Positions 16,089-23,821 of a DNA stretch of 32,592 bases are shown here, piece by piece. This stretch comes from Hyphomicrobiales bacterium (GTDB lineage Bacteria > Pseudomonadota > Alphaproteobacteria > Rhizobiales > Xanthobacteraceae), in NCBI GenBank assembly GCA_017305515.1, contig JAFKKP010000317.1, forward strand, positions 1-32,592. The letters are read 5' to 3'. The notes below the pieces were generated by a model. That model did no database searches. It saw nothing but the letters and a program-made list of their open reading frames with translations, and was not told the DNA's origin. The translations under genes and the position numbers were made by a program. Within the stretch, counting starts at the first letter, position 1. Every line of letters starts with the position of its first letter.

Positions 16089-17561
16089 ATGTTGGACAAA
16101 GTCTCCAAGCTCGCTCTCAAAGACGCCGATCTGCTTCGCGATGCTTGCCTGATAGGCGGCGAATGGGTCAAGGCCGACAAGGGCGGGACTATCACGGTGG
16201 ATAATCCTGCGACCGGTGCGGTCGTCGGCACGGTGCCGAACATGGGTGCTGTGGAAACCAAGCGCGCCATCGAGGCGGCGAACGCGGCGCTGCCCGCGTG
16301 GCGTGCGAAGACTGCAAAGGAGCGCGCTGCAATCCTGCGCAAGCTGTTCGATCTGATGATGGCCAACCAGGATGATCTCGCCGCCATCATGACCGCAGAG
16401 CAGGGCAAGCCGCTGACCGAAAGCAAAGGCGAGATTGCTTACGCCGCGAGCTTTATCGAGTGGTTTGGCGAAGAGGGCAAACGCGTTTACGGCGACACGA
16501 TTCCTTCCTTCGGCGCAGATAAACGCATCGTTGTTCTCAAGCAGCCGATTGGCGTTTGTGCTGCAATCACCCCGTGGAATTTTCCGGCTGCGATGATTAC
16601 CCGCAAGGCCGGGCCCGCGCTTGCCGCCGGATGCACGATGGTTGTGAAACCGGCCAGCCAGACTCCATTGTCAGCATTGGCTCTCGGCGTGCTTGCGGAG
16701 CGAGCGGGCGTGCCTAAGGGCGTGCTTTCGATTGTGACCGGTTCTGCGAGCGAGATCGGCGGCGAAATGACTTCGAACCCTATCGTTCGCAAGGTGACCT
16801 TCACCGGCTCTACGGAGATCGGTAAGAAACTGATGGCGCAGAGCGCATCGACTGTTAAGCGCACATCGATGGAATTGGGTGGCAACGCGCCTTTCATTGT
16901 GTTCGACGACGCCGATCTCGACGCCGCCGTGAAAGGTGCGATGGCGTCGAAATATCGCAACGCCGGCCAGACTTGCGTTTGCGCCAATCGCATTCTGGCG
17001 CAGGACGGTATCTACGATGCGTTCGTGAAGAAGCTCACAGATGCCGTCGCTGGGTTTAAAGTGGGCGACGGCATGCAAAGCGGTGTAACGATCGGGCCGC
17101 TGATCAATATGGCTGCCGTCGAGAAGGTCGAAGAGCACATCAAGGATGCGGTCTCGAAAGGCGCGCGCGTTGTCACGGGCGGCAAGCGTCATTCGCTGGG
17201 CCGCACTTTCTTCGAGCCCACGGTTCTGGTGGACACCAAACCGGACATGCTGATTTTTCATGAGGAGACGTTCGGTCCTGTCGCGCCGGTTTTTCGTTTC
17301 AAAACCGATGACGAAGCCATTCGTCTGGCGAACGACACCGAGTTCGGTCTCGCCGCATATTTCTACGGCCGCGATATTGGCCGCATCTGGCGCGTGGCAG
17401 AGGCGCTCGAATACGGCATGGTCGGAATTAACGAGGGAATTATCTCGACCGAGATAGCCCCTTTCGGCGGCGTCAAGGAAAGCGGCAACGGGCGCGAAGG
17501 CTCGAAGTACGGCATCGAGGATTATCTCGAAATCAAGTACCTCTGCATGGGCGGGATTTAG
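16089..17561 (+). CDS. gabD: NAD(P)-dependent succinate-semialdehyde dehydrogenase
   Basis: This 490-residue cytoplasmic aldehyde dehydrogenase oxidises succinate semialdehyde to succinate, the last step of the GABA shunt. Family motifs are complete: Asn164 in TPWNFPAAM, Lys187 in VVKPAS, FTGSTEIGK at the Rossmann fold, the general base Glu262 in MELGGNAPF, and the nucleophile Cys296 in GQTCVCANR. The neighbouring Cys298 (C-V-C) is a feature seen in GabD-type enzymes. GabD is the best match; glutarate-semialdehyde dehydrogenase (DavD) is close and cannot be excluded. No gabT lies nearby. The start at 16089 has only a weak AAGG about 11 bases upstream. The stop directly abuts the stop of the convergent solute-binding protein gene. 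Confidence 0.93.
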   Translation: MLDKVSKLALKDADLLRDACLIGGEWVKADKGGTITVDNPATGAVVGTVPNMGAVETKRAIEAANAALPAWRAKTAKERAAILRKLFDLMMANQDDLAAIMTAEQGKPLTESKGEIAYAASFIEWFGEEGKRVYGDTIPSFGADKRIVVLKQPIGVCAAITPWNFPAAMITRKAGPALAAGCTMVVKPASQTPLSALALGVLAERAGVPKGVLSIVTGSASEIGGEMTSNPIVRKVTFTGSTEIGKKLMAQSASTVKRTSMELGGNAPFIVFDDADLDAAVKGAMASKYRNAGQTCVCANRILAQDGIYDAFVKKLTDAVAGFKVGDGMQSGVTIGPLINMAAVEKVEEHIKDAVSKGARVVTGGKRHSLGRTFFEPTVLVDTKPDMLIFHEETFGPVAPVFRFKTDDEAIRLANDTEFGLAAYFYGRDIGRIWRVAEALEYGMVGINEGIISTEIAPFGGVKESGNGREGSKYGIEDYLEIKYLCMGGI

Positions 17562-18344
17562 CTACGGAGGGATAGCCAGTCCCTTCAATCCGGCATCGTC
17601 GAAAGCCTTTTGGACAATGCCGTTTGTCTTCGCGCTAATGATAAAGTCCTTCACGTAGGCCAGCGCCGCGGGCTTGTCTTTTTGTACGGCAACGGAAACG
17701 TCTACTTTCTGAAACGCTCCATCGAGAATCCGTGAACCCGGCAATTGCTTTTGCAGCGCGGGGAGCGAATCGTGCGTGAGCGCGAAAGCCTGCGCGCCGC
17801 CCGCCTTTAATATTTCCATCGCCTCATCGACGGATTTTGCGCCGATCACCTTTGCATTCTTCAATGTACGTCCGGCTGCACGCATCGTCGTTGAGCCGTT
17901 GATGCCGACGACCGTGATGTCCGCGCGGTCGACCTCCGCAAGCGTCTTGATGTCGGTCGATCCGAGCGCGAGATAGGTGCTTTCGATCATGAAATAGGGC
18001 GGGCTGAAATCGACGCGTTTGCGGCGCTCGTCATCTGCGGGCATGAAGCCAATGTCGATTGCGCCTGTGCTCAACGCATCCGTCAGTTCGCCGGTGGTTG
18101 CCTTGACGACGTATTCGACGGGGACGCCAAGCGATTTTGCGAGCGCGGCAGCTAAGTCTTTCGGGACGCCGCGTATGCCACCGCCGGCGTCCTTGGCGGC
18201 AAACACAGGCGTGGGCGTGGGCGCGTAGGCGATACCTGCTTTCAAAGTGCCGGTCGGCGCCAACTGCTTCAGTACGTTTTCGTCCACTCCTGCCTCCGTT
18301 GTCGCAGACCATGCGAGAAGCAGCGCAGCCAGGATGAATTTCAT
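17562..18344 (-). CDS. Periplasmic amino-acid-type solute-binding protein (SBP family 3), orphan
   Basis: This 260-residue protein starts at ATG 18344, preceded by GGAG about 7 bases upstream; the frame extends further but without a signal peptide or ribosome site. An N-terminal signal (MKFILAALLLAWSATTEA) leads into the two-lobed family-3 fold: GTLKAGIAYAPTP, GVPKDLAAALAKSLGVPVEYV, LSTGAIDIGFMPADDERRKRVDFSPPY and VGINGSTT. These proteins capture polar amino acids or related small solutes for ABC uptake. No permease or ATPase is adjacent, so it may serve a transporter encoded elsewhere or work as a sensor. The ligand is unknown. It is divergent from the first crotonase gene, 101 bases apart, and may share regulation with it. 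Confidence 0.88.
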   Translation of the reverse strand: MKFILAALLLAWSATTEAGVDENVLKQLAPTGTLKAGIAYAPTPTPVFAAKDAGGGIRGVPKDLAAALAKSLGVPVEYVVKATTGELTDALSTGAIDIGFMPADDERRKRVDFSPPYFMIESTYLALGSTDIKTLAEVDRADITVVGINGSTTMRAAGRTLKNAKVIGAKSVDEAMEILKAGGAQAFALTHDSLPALQKQLPGSRILDGAFQKVDVSVAVQKDKPAALAYVKDFIISAKTNGIVQKAFDDAGLKGLAIPP

Positions 18345-18445
18345 GAGCGGCTCCGGTCCGGCTTGGTGTTTGATCATACTCAAGGATTTGCATAGGCTAC
18401 AATGGCGCAAGTGCAGCAATTCGCGTTTGATTGGAGAGCGTTGCA

Positions 18446-19246
18446 ATGGAAGATCGTATTTCAGTTTCGATGACGGGCGGCGTTGCCGATGTCCGTCTGG
18501 TTCGCGGCGACAAGATGAATGCGCTCGATGCCGCGATGTTCGAGGCGCTGGTCGATACGGCCGAAAAACTGAAAACGCAAATGGGCCTGCGCGCTGTCGT
18601 CCTTTCGGGCGAGGGTCGCGCCTTCTGCGCCGGTCTCGATACAAGCCGCTTTGCTGCAATGAGCGGCGGCGGCGGCGAAGCCAAACTCCGCGATCTTGCC
18701 GCACGCACGCACGGTCTGACCAATCATTCGCAGCAGGCGGTTTGGGGATGGCGTCAGCTGCCAGTCCCCGTAATCGCAGCGGTTCACGGCGTTGCGTTTG
18801 GCGGAGGATTCCAGTTGGCGCTCGGCGCGGACATACGATTTCTGGCTCCCGACACCAAGATGTCGATCATGGAAATCAAATGGGGTCTCGTTCCCGACAT
18901 GGCCGGCACGCCGATCTTAAGCCAGCTTGTGCGCGACGATATTCTTCGCGAACTGACTTACACCGGCCGTATTTTCTCGGCTCAGGAAGCCATGAGTTTT
19001 GGGTTGGCGACACGGCTGTGCGACGATCCGCGAAGCGCGGCGCTTGAGACCGCGCGCGACATCGCAGGTAAAAGCCCGGACGCAATTCGCGCTATCAAGC
19101 GCCTTCTGAATAAATTGTCGATCGACCCCGGTCCGGCATTGCTCGCCGAATCCGTCGAGCAGATGAAACTGATGGGATCGCCCAATCAATCCGAGGCCGT
19201 TCGTGCCAATATCGAGAAGCGGGCGCCGAATTTCGCCGATCAATAA
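18446..19246 (+). CDS. Crotonase (enoyl-CoA hydratase/isomerase) family protein 1
   Basis: This 266-residue protein starts at ATG 18446 with GGAGAG 7 bases upstream. It has the crotonase fold signatures: the first oxyanion-hole segment (GEGRAFCAGLDTSRF, about 55-69) and the second (VHGVAFGGGFQLALGADIRF, 114-132). The residue matching the first catalytic glutamate of rat enoyl-CoA hydratase is Gln123; the second glutamate is present (Glu143 in SIMEIKWGL), with Asp151 nearby. The exact reaction is therefore uncertain: an isomerase or another CoA-thioester reaction is possible as well as hydration. It is the first gene of a run with a second crotonase 17 bases downstream and PEP carboxylase after that. 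Confidence 0.9.
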   Translation: MEDRISVSMTGGVADVRLVRGDKMNALDAAMFEALVDTAEKLKTQMGLRAVVLSGEGRAFCAGLDTSRFAAMSGGGGEAKLRDLAARTHGLTNHSQQAVWGWRQLPVPVIAAVHGVAFGGGFQLALGADIRFLAPDTKMSIMEIKWGLVPDMAGTPILSQLVRDDILRELTYTGRIFSAQEAMSFGLATRLCDDPRSAALETARDIAGKSPDAIRAIKRLLNKLSIDPGPALLAESVEQMKLMGSPNQSEAVRANIEKRAPNFADQ

Positions 19247-19263
19247 GAAATTGCGAGGTCGTT

Positions 19264-20055
19264 ATGACGGATATCAATACAGTTCTGGTCGAGCGCGACG
19301 GGCCTGTTACGATTGTTTCCATCAATCGGCCTGAACGCAAGAACGCGGTAGATGGCGCGACTGCGCGCCGCCTGTTCGACGCGTTTCTCGAATTCGATGC
19401 GGATTCGCAATCGTCAGTCGCGGTGTTCACGGGCGCAGGCGGAGCGTTTTGCGCTGGCGCCGATCTTAAGGCCGTAGCTGCCGGCGATAGAGAGAAGAAG
19501 CGTGAATTGGGAGGCCGCGACACGATTGCTCCCATGGGACCGAGCAGGCTGCGATTGTCAAAGCCGGTGATTGCTGCGGTTGAGGGGCACGCAGTCGCGG
19601 GCGGGATGGAGCTTGCTCTGTGGGCGGACATGCGTGTCGTGGCTGAAGATGCAAGGTTCGGAATTTTCTGCCGGCGCTTCGGCGTGCCTCTGATTGATCT
19701 TGGCACTATCAGGCTGCCGCGGCTGATCGGCCACTCCCGCGCGATGGATTTGATCTTGACCGGGCGGCCAGTCGGCGCGCGTGAGGCATTTGAGATCGGA
19801 CTCGCCAATCGTTTGGTTCCAAAAGGACAGGCGCGCGCTCACGCCGTCGCCCTCGCGCATGAGTTGGCCCGGTTTCCACAGGCCTGCCTGCGCAATGACA
19901 AGCGGTCGGCTCTCAGCCAGTGGGATCTTGAAGAAGAAGCCGCGATTAATGACGAAATGCGCGGCGGTCTTGAAGTCATCGCATCCGGAGAAACGCTGGC
20001 CGGCGCAACGTCATTTTCCAAAGGCGCGGGCCGACATGGGTCTTTCAAATTGTAG
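19264..20055 (+). CDS. Crotonase (enoyl-CoA hydratase/isomerase) family protein 2
   Basis: This 263-residue protein starts at 19264 with GAGG 5 bases upstream. It has the oxyanion-hole segments GAGGAFCAGADLKAV (57-71) and VEGHAVAGGMELALWADMRVV (106-126). The first catalytic-type glutamate is present (Glu116). At the position of the second one the sequence reads FGIFCRRFGVPLIDLGTIRLPRLIG, with Cys136 in place of glutamate. This FCRR-GVPL variant is a recurrent subfamily commonly annotated simply as enoyl-CoA hydratase. The usual hydratase mechanism with two glutamates is not supported. It probably shares an operon with its neighbour upstream (17-base gap) and may be read through into ppc (9-base gap). 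Confidence 0.9.
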   Translation: MTDINTVLVERDGPVTIVSINRPERKNAVDGATARRLFDAFLEFDADSQSSVAVFTGAGGAFCAGADLKAVAAGDREKKRELGGRDTIAPMGPSRLRLSKPVIAAVEGHAVAGGMELALWADMRVVAEDARFGIFCRRFGVPLIDLGTIRLPRLIGHSRAMDLILTGRPVGAREAFEIGLANRLVPKGQARAHAVALAHELARFPQACLRNDKRSALSQWDLEEEAAINDEMRGGLEVIASGETLAGATSFSKGAGRHGSFKL

Positions 20056-20064
20056 GTCAAGAGC

Positions 20065-22860
20065 GTGAAGCAGATGCCTCATACCGCTGAAACGGCACAG
20101 GACCGATTGAACGGATCGGACGCCGATGACGACACGCGCCTGCGGGACGATATCCGCCTGCTTGGGCGAATTCTCGGCGACACGGTGCGCGATCAGGAAG
20201 GAGCCGACGTTTTCGACCTTGTCGAGCGAATCAGGCAGACATCGATCCGGTTTCATCGGGATGAAGACAAAAACGCGCGCAACGAACTCGGCAAGATTCT
20301 TGACGGCATGTCGGCGGGTGAAACGGTGCGGATCGTTCGCGCCTACAGCTATTTCTCGCATCTTGCGAACATTGCGGAGGACCACAACAACATTCGCCGG
20401 ATGCGGCAGCACAGTCTGGCCGGCGACGAGCCCGCGCCCGGAACGCTCGCGCGGGCGATCAGGCGCGCAGACGAGGCCGGAATTACGGCGCAGGATTTGC
20501 TGACTTTCTTTTCTTCAGCACTCGTCAGTCCCGTCCTGACGGCGCATCCCACCGAAGTCCGGCGCAAGAGCACCATCGACCGAGAGATGGAAGTTGCCGC
20601 GTTGCTCGACAGGCGTGATCGCACGCAACTCACGCCGGATGAATTCGAGGCGAGCGAAGAGCAGCTTCGCCGCGCTGTGCTGACGTTGTGGCAGACCAAT
20701 CTGCTGCGGCGAACCAAGCTCACCGTTCTCGACGAGGTCGCCAACGGTCTGTCGTTTTACGGCTATACGTTTCTGCGAGAAGTGCCGCGATTGCATTGTT
20801 CGCTGGAGGATCGTTTGCGAAACGGCAACGGCGGTGAAAATACGGCCGGTGAGCTTGCTTCGTTTCTGAAGATGGGGAGCTGGATCGGCGGCGATCGCGA
20901 CGGAAATCCCTTTGTGACGGCGCAAGTCATGCGCGACACCGTGCGCATGCAGAGCACGCAGATCTTCAGTTACTACTTCGAGGAACTGCATGAACTTGGC
21001 GCGGAACTGTCGCTTGCGGCAAATCTGGCGGATGTTTCGCCGGACCTTCGTGCGCTTGCGGAACAGTCGCCGGACAAATCCCCCCACCGTGCAGGTGAGC
21101 CTTATCGTCTTGCTGTTTCCGGAATCTACGCGCGACTCACCGCGACGGCGCTGGCATTGAAACTCGAAGCTAGCCGCCAGCCGGTTGGCCGTGCCGAAGC
21201 CTACGCCGATGCAGCGCAGTTTAAGACCGACCTCGACATTCTCGACCGGTCGCTGAAAGCAAATCATTCAGAGGTGATCGCGCGAGGCCGGTTGCGCCAG
21301 CTTCGCCGCGCGGCGGATTGCTTCGGCTTTCATCTCGCCGCTCTCGACATGCGTCAGAATTCCGTCGTGCATGAACGAACCGTCGCCGAATTGCTGGAAG
21401 CGGCGATGCCGGGCACCGGCTACCGCGAACTGTCCGAGGACAAGCGGATTGCATTACTATTGCATGAAATGAAAACGGCGAGGCCGCTCGCGTCTTCTTT
21501 CGTCGCCTATAGTGACGAAACGCAGAGCGAGCTTGCCGTTCTGCGCGCGGGTGCAGAAGCCCACGCCACATACGGCGCGGCCGTGATCCCGCAATGTATT
21601 ATCTCGATGACCGAAGGCATTTCGGATCTGCTTGAAGTCGCGGTGTTGCTGAAGGAGGTTGGCCTCGTCAGCCCCAGCGGCAAGAGCAGTTTGAATATCG
21701 TGCCGCTATTCGAGACCATCGACGATCTGCGCAATTGCTCGCAGATCATGGATCAGTTGCTGTCGCTGCCTGATTACCGAAATCTGGTTCACAGCCGCGG
21801 CGGTTTGCAGGAGGTCATGCTCGGCTATTCGGACAGCAACAAGGATGGCGGTTTCGTCACCTCAGGCTGGGAGCTTTACAAGGCTGAGATCGGCCTCATC
21901 AATGTTTTCAAGAAACATGGCGTTCGGCTGCGGCTGTTTCATGGACGGGGCGGATCGGTCGGTCGCGGCGGCGGACCGAGCTACGATGCAATTCTCGCGC
22001 AGCCGGGTGGGGCGGTGAACGGACAGATTCGCATCACCGAGCAGGGCGAAATCATTTCCAGCAAATACTCCAACGCCGAAGTCGGGCGGCACAATCTTGA
22101 AATTCTTGCGGCAGCCACGCTGGAAGCAAGCCTGTTGCAGTCGAAACAATCCGCCCCGCGTCAGGACTACATCACTGCGATGGAGGAATTGTCCGCGCTC
22201 GCATTCGCGGCGTATCGCAATCTTGTCTATGAGACGGACGGGTTCGAGGATTACTTCTGGGCTTCGACAGTCATCAGCGAAATCTCGACGCTCAACATCG
22301 GCAGCCGTCCGGCGTCACGTACTAAAACACGCAAGATTGAAGATTTGCGCGCGATCCCGTGGGTTTTCAGCTGGGCGCAGTGCCGGTTGATGCTGCCGGG
22401 CTGGTACGGTTTCGGTAGCGCGGTCAATGCGTGGATCGCGAAGCATCCTGACAAGGGCATGGATTTTCTGCGCGAGCTTTATCGCGAATGGCCGTTTTTC
22501 CAGACGCTGCTGTCGAACATGGACATGGTGCTGTCGAAAAGCAGCATTGCGATTGCCTCGCGCTACGCCGAACTCGTTCCCGATGAAAAACTGCGCGAAA
22601 CGATCTTCAGCCGCATTCGCGCGGAGTGGCACGGTTCGATCGAGGTGTTGCTCAAGATCATGGACCACGAACGCCTGCTGCAAGGAAACACATTGCTCGA
22701 ACGATCGATCCGCAACCGCTTTCCCTATCTCGACCCGCTCAACCATGTGCAGGTCGAGTTGCTGAAGTCGCACCGGACAAAGAACGCTGACGAACAGGTG
22801 CTGCGCGGCATTCAGCTCACGATCAACGGCATATCTGCCGGCTTGCGCAACAGCGGCTAG
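20065..22860 (+). CDS. ppc: Phosphoenolpyruvate carboxylase
   Basis: This cytoplasmic anaplerotic enzyme joins PEP and bicarbonate to form oxaloacetate and phosphate. The 931-residue length is normal. Conserved elements: catalytic His161 in [23 protein letters not shown] (PEP site); the [12 protein letters not shown] segment; [10 protein letters not shown]; the glycine-rich catalytic loop [23 protein letters not shown]; and a C-terminus ending in LRNSG, close to the usual QNTG. The start is GTG at 20065 (AGGT 8 bases upstream); ATG 20074 would remove three residues. The bacterial class is usually activated by acetyl-CoA and inhibited by aspartate. It lies 9 bases after a crotonase gene, so it may be co-transcribed. 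It converges on the dehydrogenase gene, 6 bases apart. Confidence 0.98.
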   Translation: MKQMPHTAETAQDRLNGSDADDDTRLRDDIRLLGRILGDTVRDQEGADVFDLVERIRQTSIRFHRDEDKNARNELGKILDGMSAGETVRIVRAYSYFSHLANIAEDHNNIRRMRQHSLAGDEPAPGTLARAIRRADEAGITAQDLLTFFSSALVSPVLTAHPTEVRRKSTIDREMEVAALLDRRDRTQLTPDEFEASEEQLRRAVLTLWQTNLLRRTKLTVLDEVANGLSFYGYTFLREVPRLHCSLEDRLRNGNGGENTAGELASFLKMGSWIGGDRDGNPFVTAQVMRDTVRMQSTQIFSYYFEELHELGAELSLAANLADVSPDLRALAEQSPDKSPHRAGEPYRLAVSGIYARLTATALALKLEASRQPVGRAEAYADAAQFKTDLDILDRSLKANHSEVIARGRLRQLRRAADCFGFHLAALDMRQNSVVHERTVAELLEAAMPGTGYRELSEDKRIALLLHEMKTARPLASSFVAYSDETQSELAVLRAGAEAHATYGAAVIPQCIISMTEGISDLLEVAVLLKEVGLVSPSGKSSLNIVPLFETIDDLRNCSQIMDQLLSLPDYRNLVHSRGGLQEVMLGYSDSNKDGGFVTSGWELYKAEIGLINVFKKHGVRLRLFHGRGGSVGRGGGPSYDAILAQPGGAVNGQIRITEQGEIISSKYSNAEVGRHNLEILAAATLEASLLQSKQSAPRQDYITAMEELSALAFAAYRNLVYETDGFEDYFWASTVISEISTLNIGSRPASRTKTRKIEDLRAIPWVFSWAQCRLMLPGWYGFGSAVNAWIAKHPDKGMDFLRELYREWPFFQTLLSNMDMVLSKSSIAIASRYAELVPDEKLRETIFSRIRAEWHGSIEVLLKIMDHERLLQGNTLLERSIRNRFPYLDPLNHVQVELLKSHRTKNADEQVLRGIQLTINGISAGLRNSG

Positions 22861-22866
22861 AATTCG

Positions 22867-23787
22867 TCAGATCGCGTCCCACGAGAAGATATCGGCGGAG
22901 CGGTCGAGCTTGTAGAACGACGATTTCAGCGCAGGCATGCCGTGTTCGGCGATGGTTTGCGGCGTCCAGCCTCCGTCGCGATGGATCGAGCGTATTGGCC
23001 GCGATTGTCCCATAAGGAAAATCTCGTTCATGCGCACGGCGAATATTTGTCCGGTCACATCCTTGGCGGCGTCGCTCAACAGAAATACCGACAGCGGCGC
23101 GATCTTTTCGGGCCCCATCTGCTGCATGCGTGCGACGCGCGCTTTCTCCGCCTCGGTCTCGGTCGGGATCGTTCCGATCAGCCGGCTCCACGCAAACGGC
23201 GACACGCAGTTCGACCTCACGTTGAAACGCTGCATGTCGAGGGCAATGGATTTCGACAAGCCCACGATGCCGAGTTTGGCGGCGGCATAATTCGCCTGAC
23301 CGAAATTGCCGATCAGGCCGGATGTCGACGTGAAGTGAACGAACGCGCCGCTTTCCTGTTCGCGGAAAAGCCGCGCTGCGGCGTGCGACGTGTAGAACGA
23401 TCCCATCAGATGCACCTTGATGACCTGCTCGAACGCATCGATGCTCATGCGGTGAAAGATCGCGTCGCGCAGAATGCCGGCGTTGTTCACGACGCCGTCG
23501 AGCTTGCCGTAGGTGTCGACGGCCTGCTTGATGATCTTGGCCGCAGGAATGGCTTCGGCGACAGATTCAAAATTTGCGACCGCCGTGCCGCCGCGCTTCT
23601 TGATCTCCTCGACGACTTCTTCGGCGGGAGCTGCGTTGTTGCCCGATCCGTCCGCCGCGACGCCCGGATCGTTGACGACGACCTTTGCGCCTTCGGTCGC
23701 GGCGAGAAGCGCGATCTCGCGCCCGATACCGCGTCCTGCGCCGGTGACGACGATCACTTTGCCGTTGAGAGATTTGTTGTTCGCCAT
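22867..23787 (-). CDS. Short-chain dehydrogenase/reductase (3-hydroxyacyl-CoA dehydrogenase-like)
   Basis: This 306-residue SDR has the cofactor motif TGAGRGIG (15-22), an acidic Asp40 at the end of beta-2 (VVVND) that favours NAD+, NNAG (101-104), and the catalytic set Ser154 or Ser156, Tyr167 and Lys171 (YAAAK). It is longer than the usual 250 residues, with a C-terminal extension of about 60. The N-terminal pattern (GRGIGREIALLAATEGAKVVVNDPG) resembles the dehydrogenase part of peroxisomal-type multifunctional beta-oxidation enzymes, so a 3-hydroxyacyl-CoA substrate is a reasonable inference, and crotonases lie nearby. The start at 23787 has GGGGACAGG upstream. It follows tal-pgi on the same strand, 34 bases downstream, and probably shares its transcript. 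Confidence 0.92.
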   Translation of the reverse strand: MANNKSLNGKVIVVTGAGRGIGREIALLAATEGAKVVVNDPGVAADGSGNNAAPAEEVVEEIKKRGGTAVANFESVAEAIPAAKIIKQAVDTYGKLDGVVNNAGILRDAIFHRMSIDAFEQVIKVHLMGSFYTSHAAARLFREQESGAFVHFTSTSGLIGNFGQANYAAAKLGIVGLSKSIALDMQRFNVRSNCVSPFAWSRLIGTIPTETEAEKARVARMQQMGPEKIAPLSVFLLSDAAKDVTGQIFAVRMNEIFLMGQSRPIRSIHRDGGWTPQTIAEHGMPALKSSFYKLDRSADIFSWDAI

Positions 23788-23821
23788 AACCTGTCCCCTG
23801 ATTTTCTTGTCGGTCGTCCCG

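Noticed and set aside
18345..18704. Longer N-terminus of the solute-binding protein
   Set aside because: It would overlap the divergent crotonase gene; ATG 18344 has a ribosome site and starts a signal peptide.
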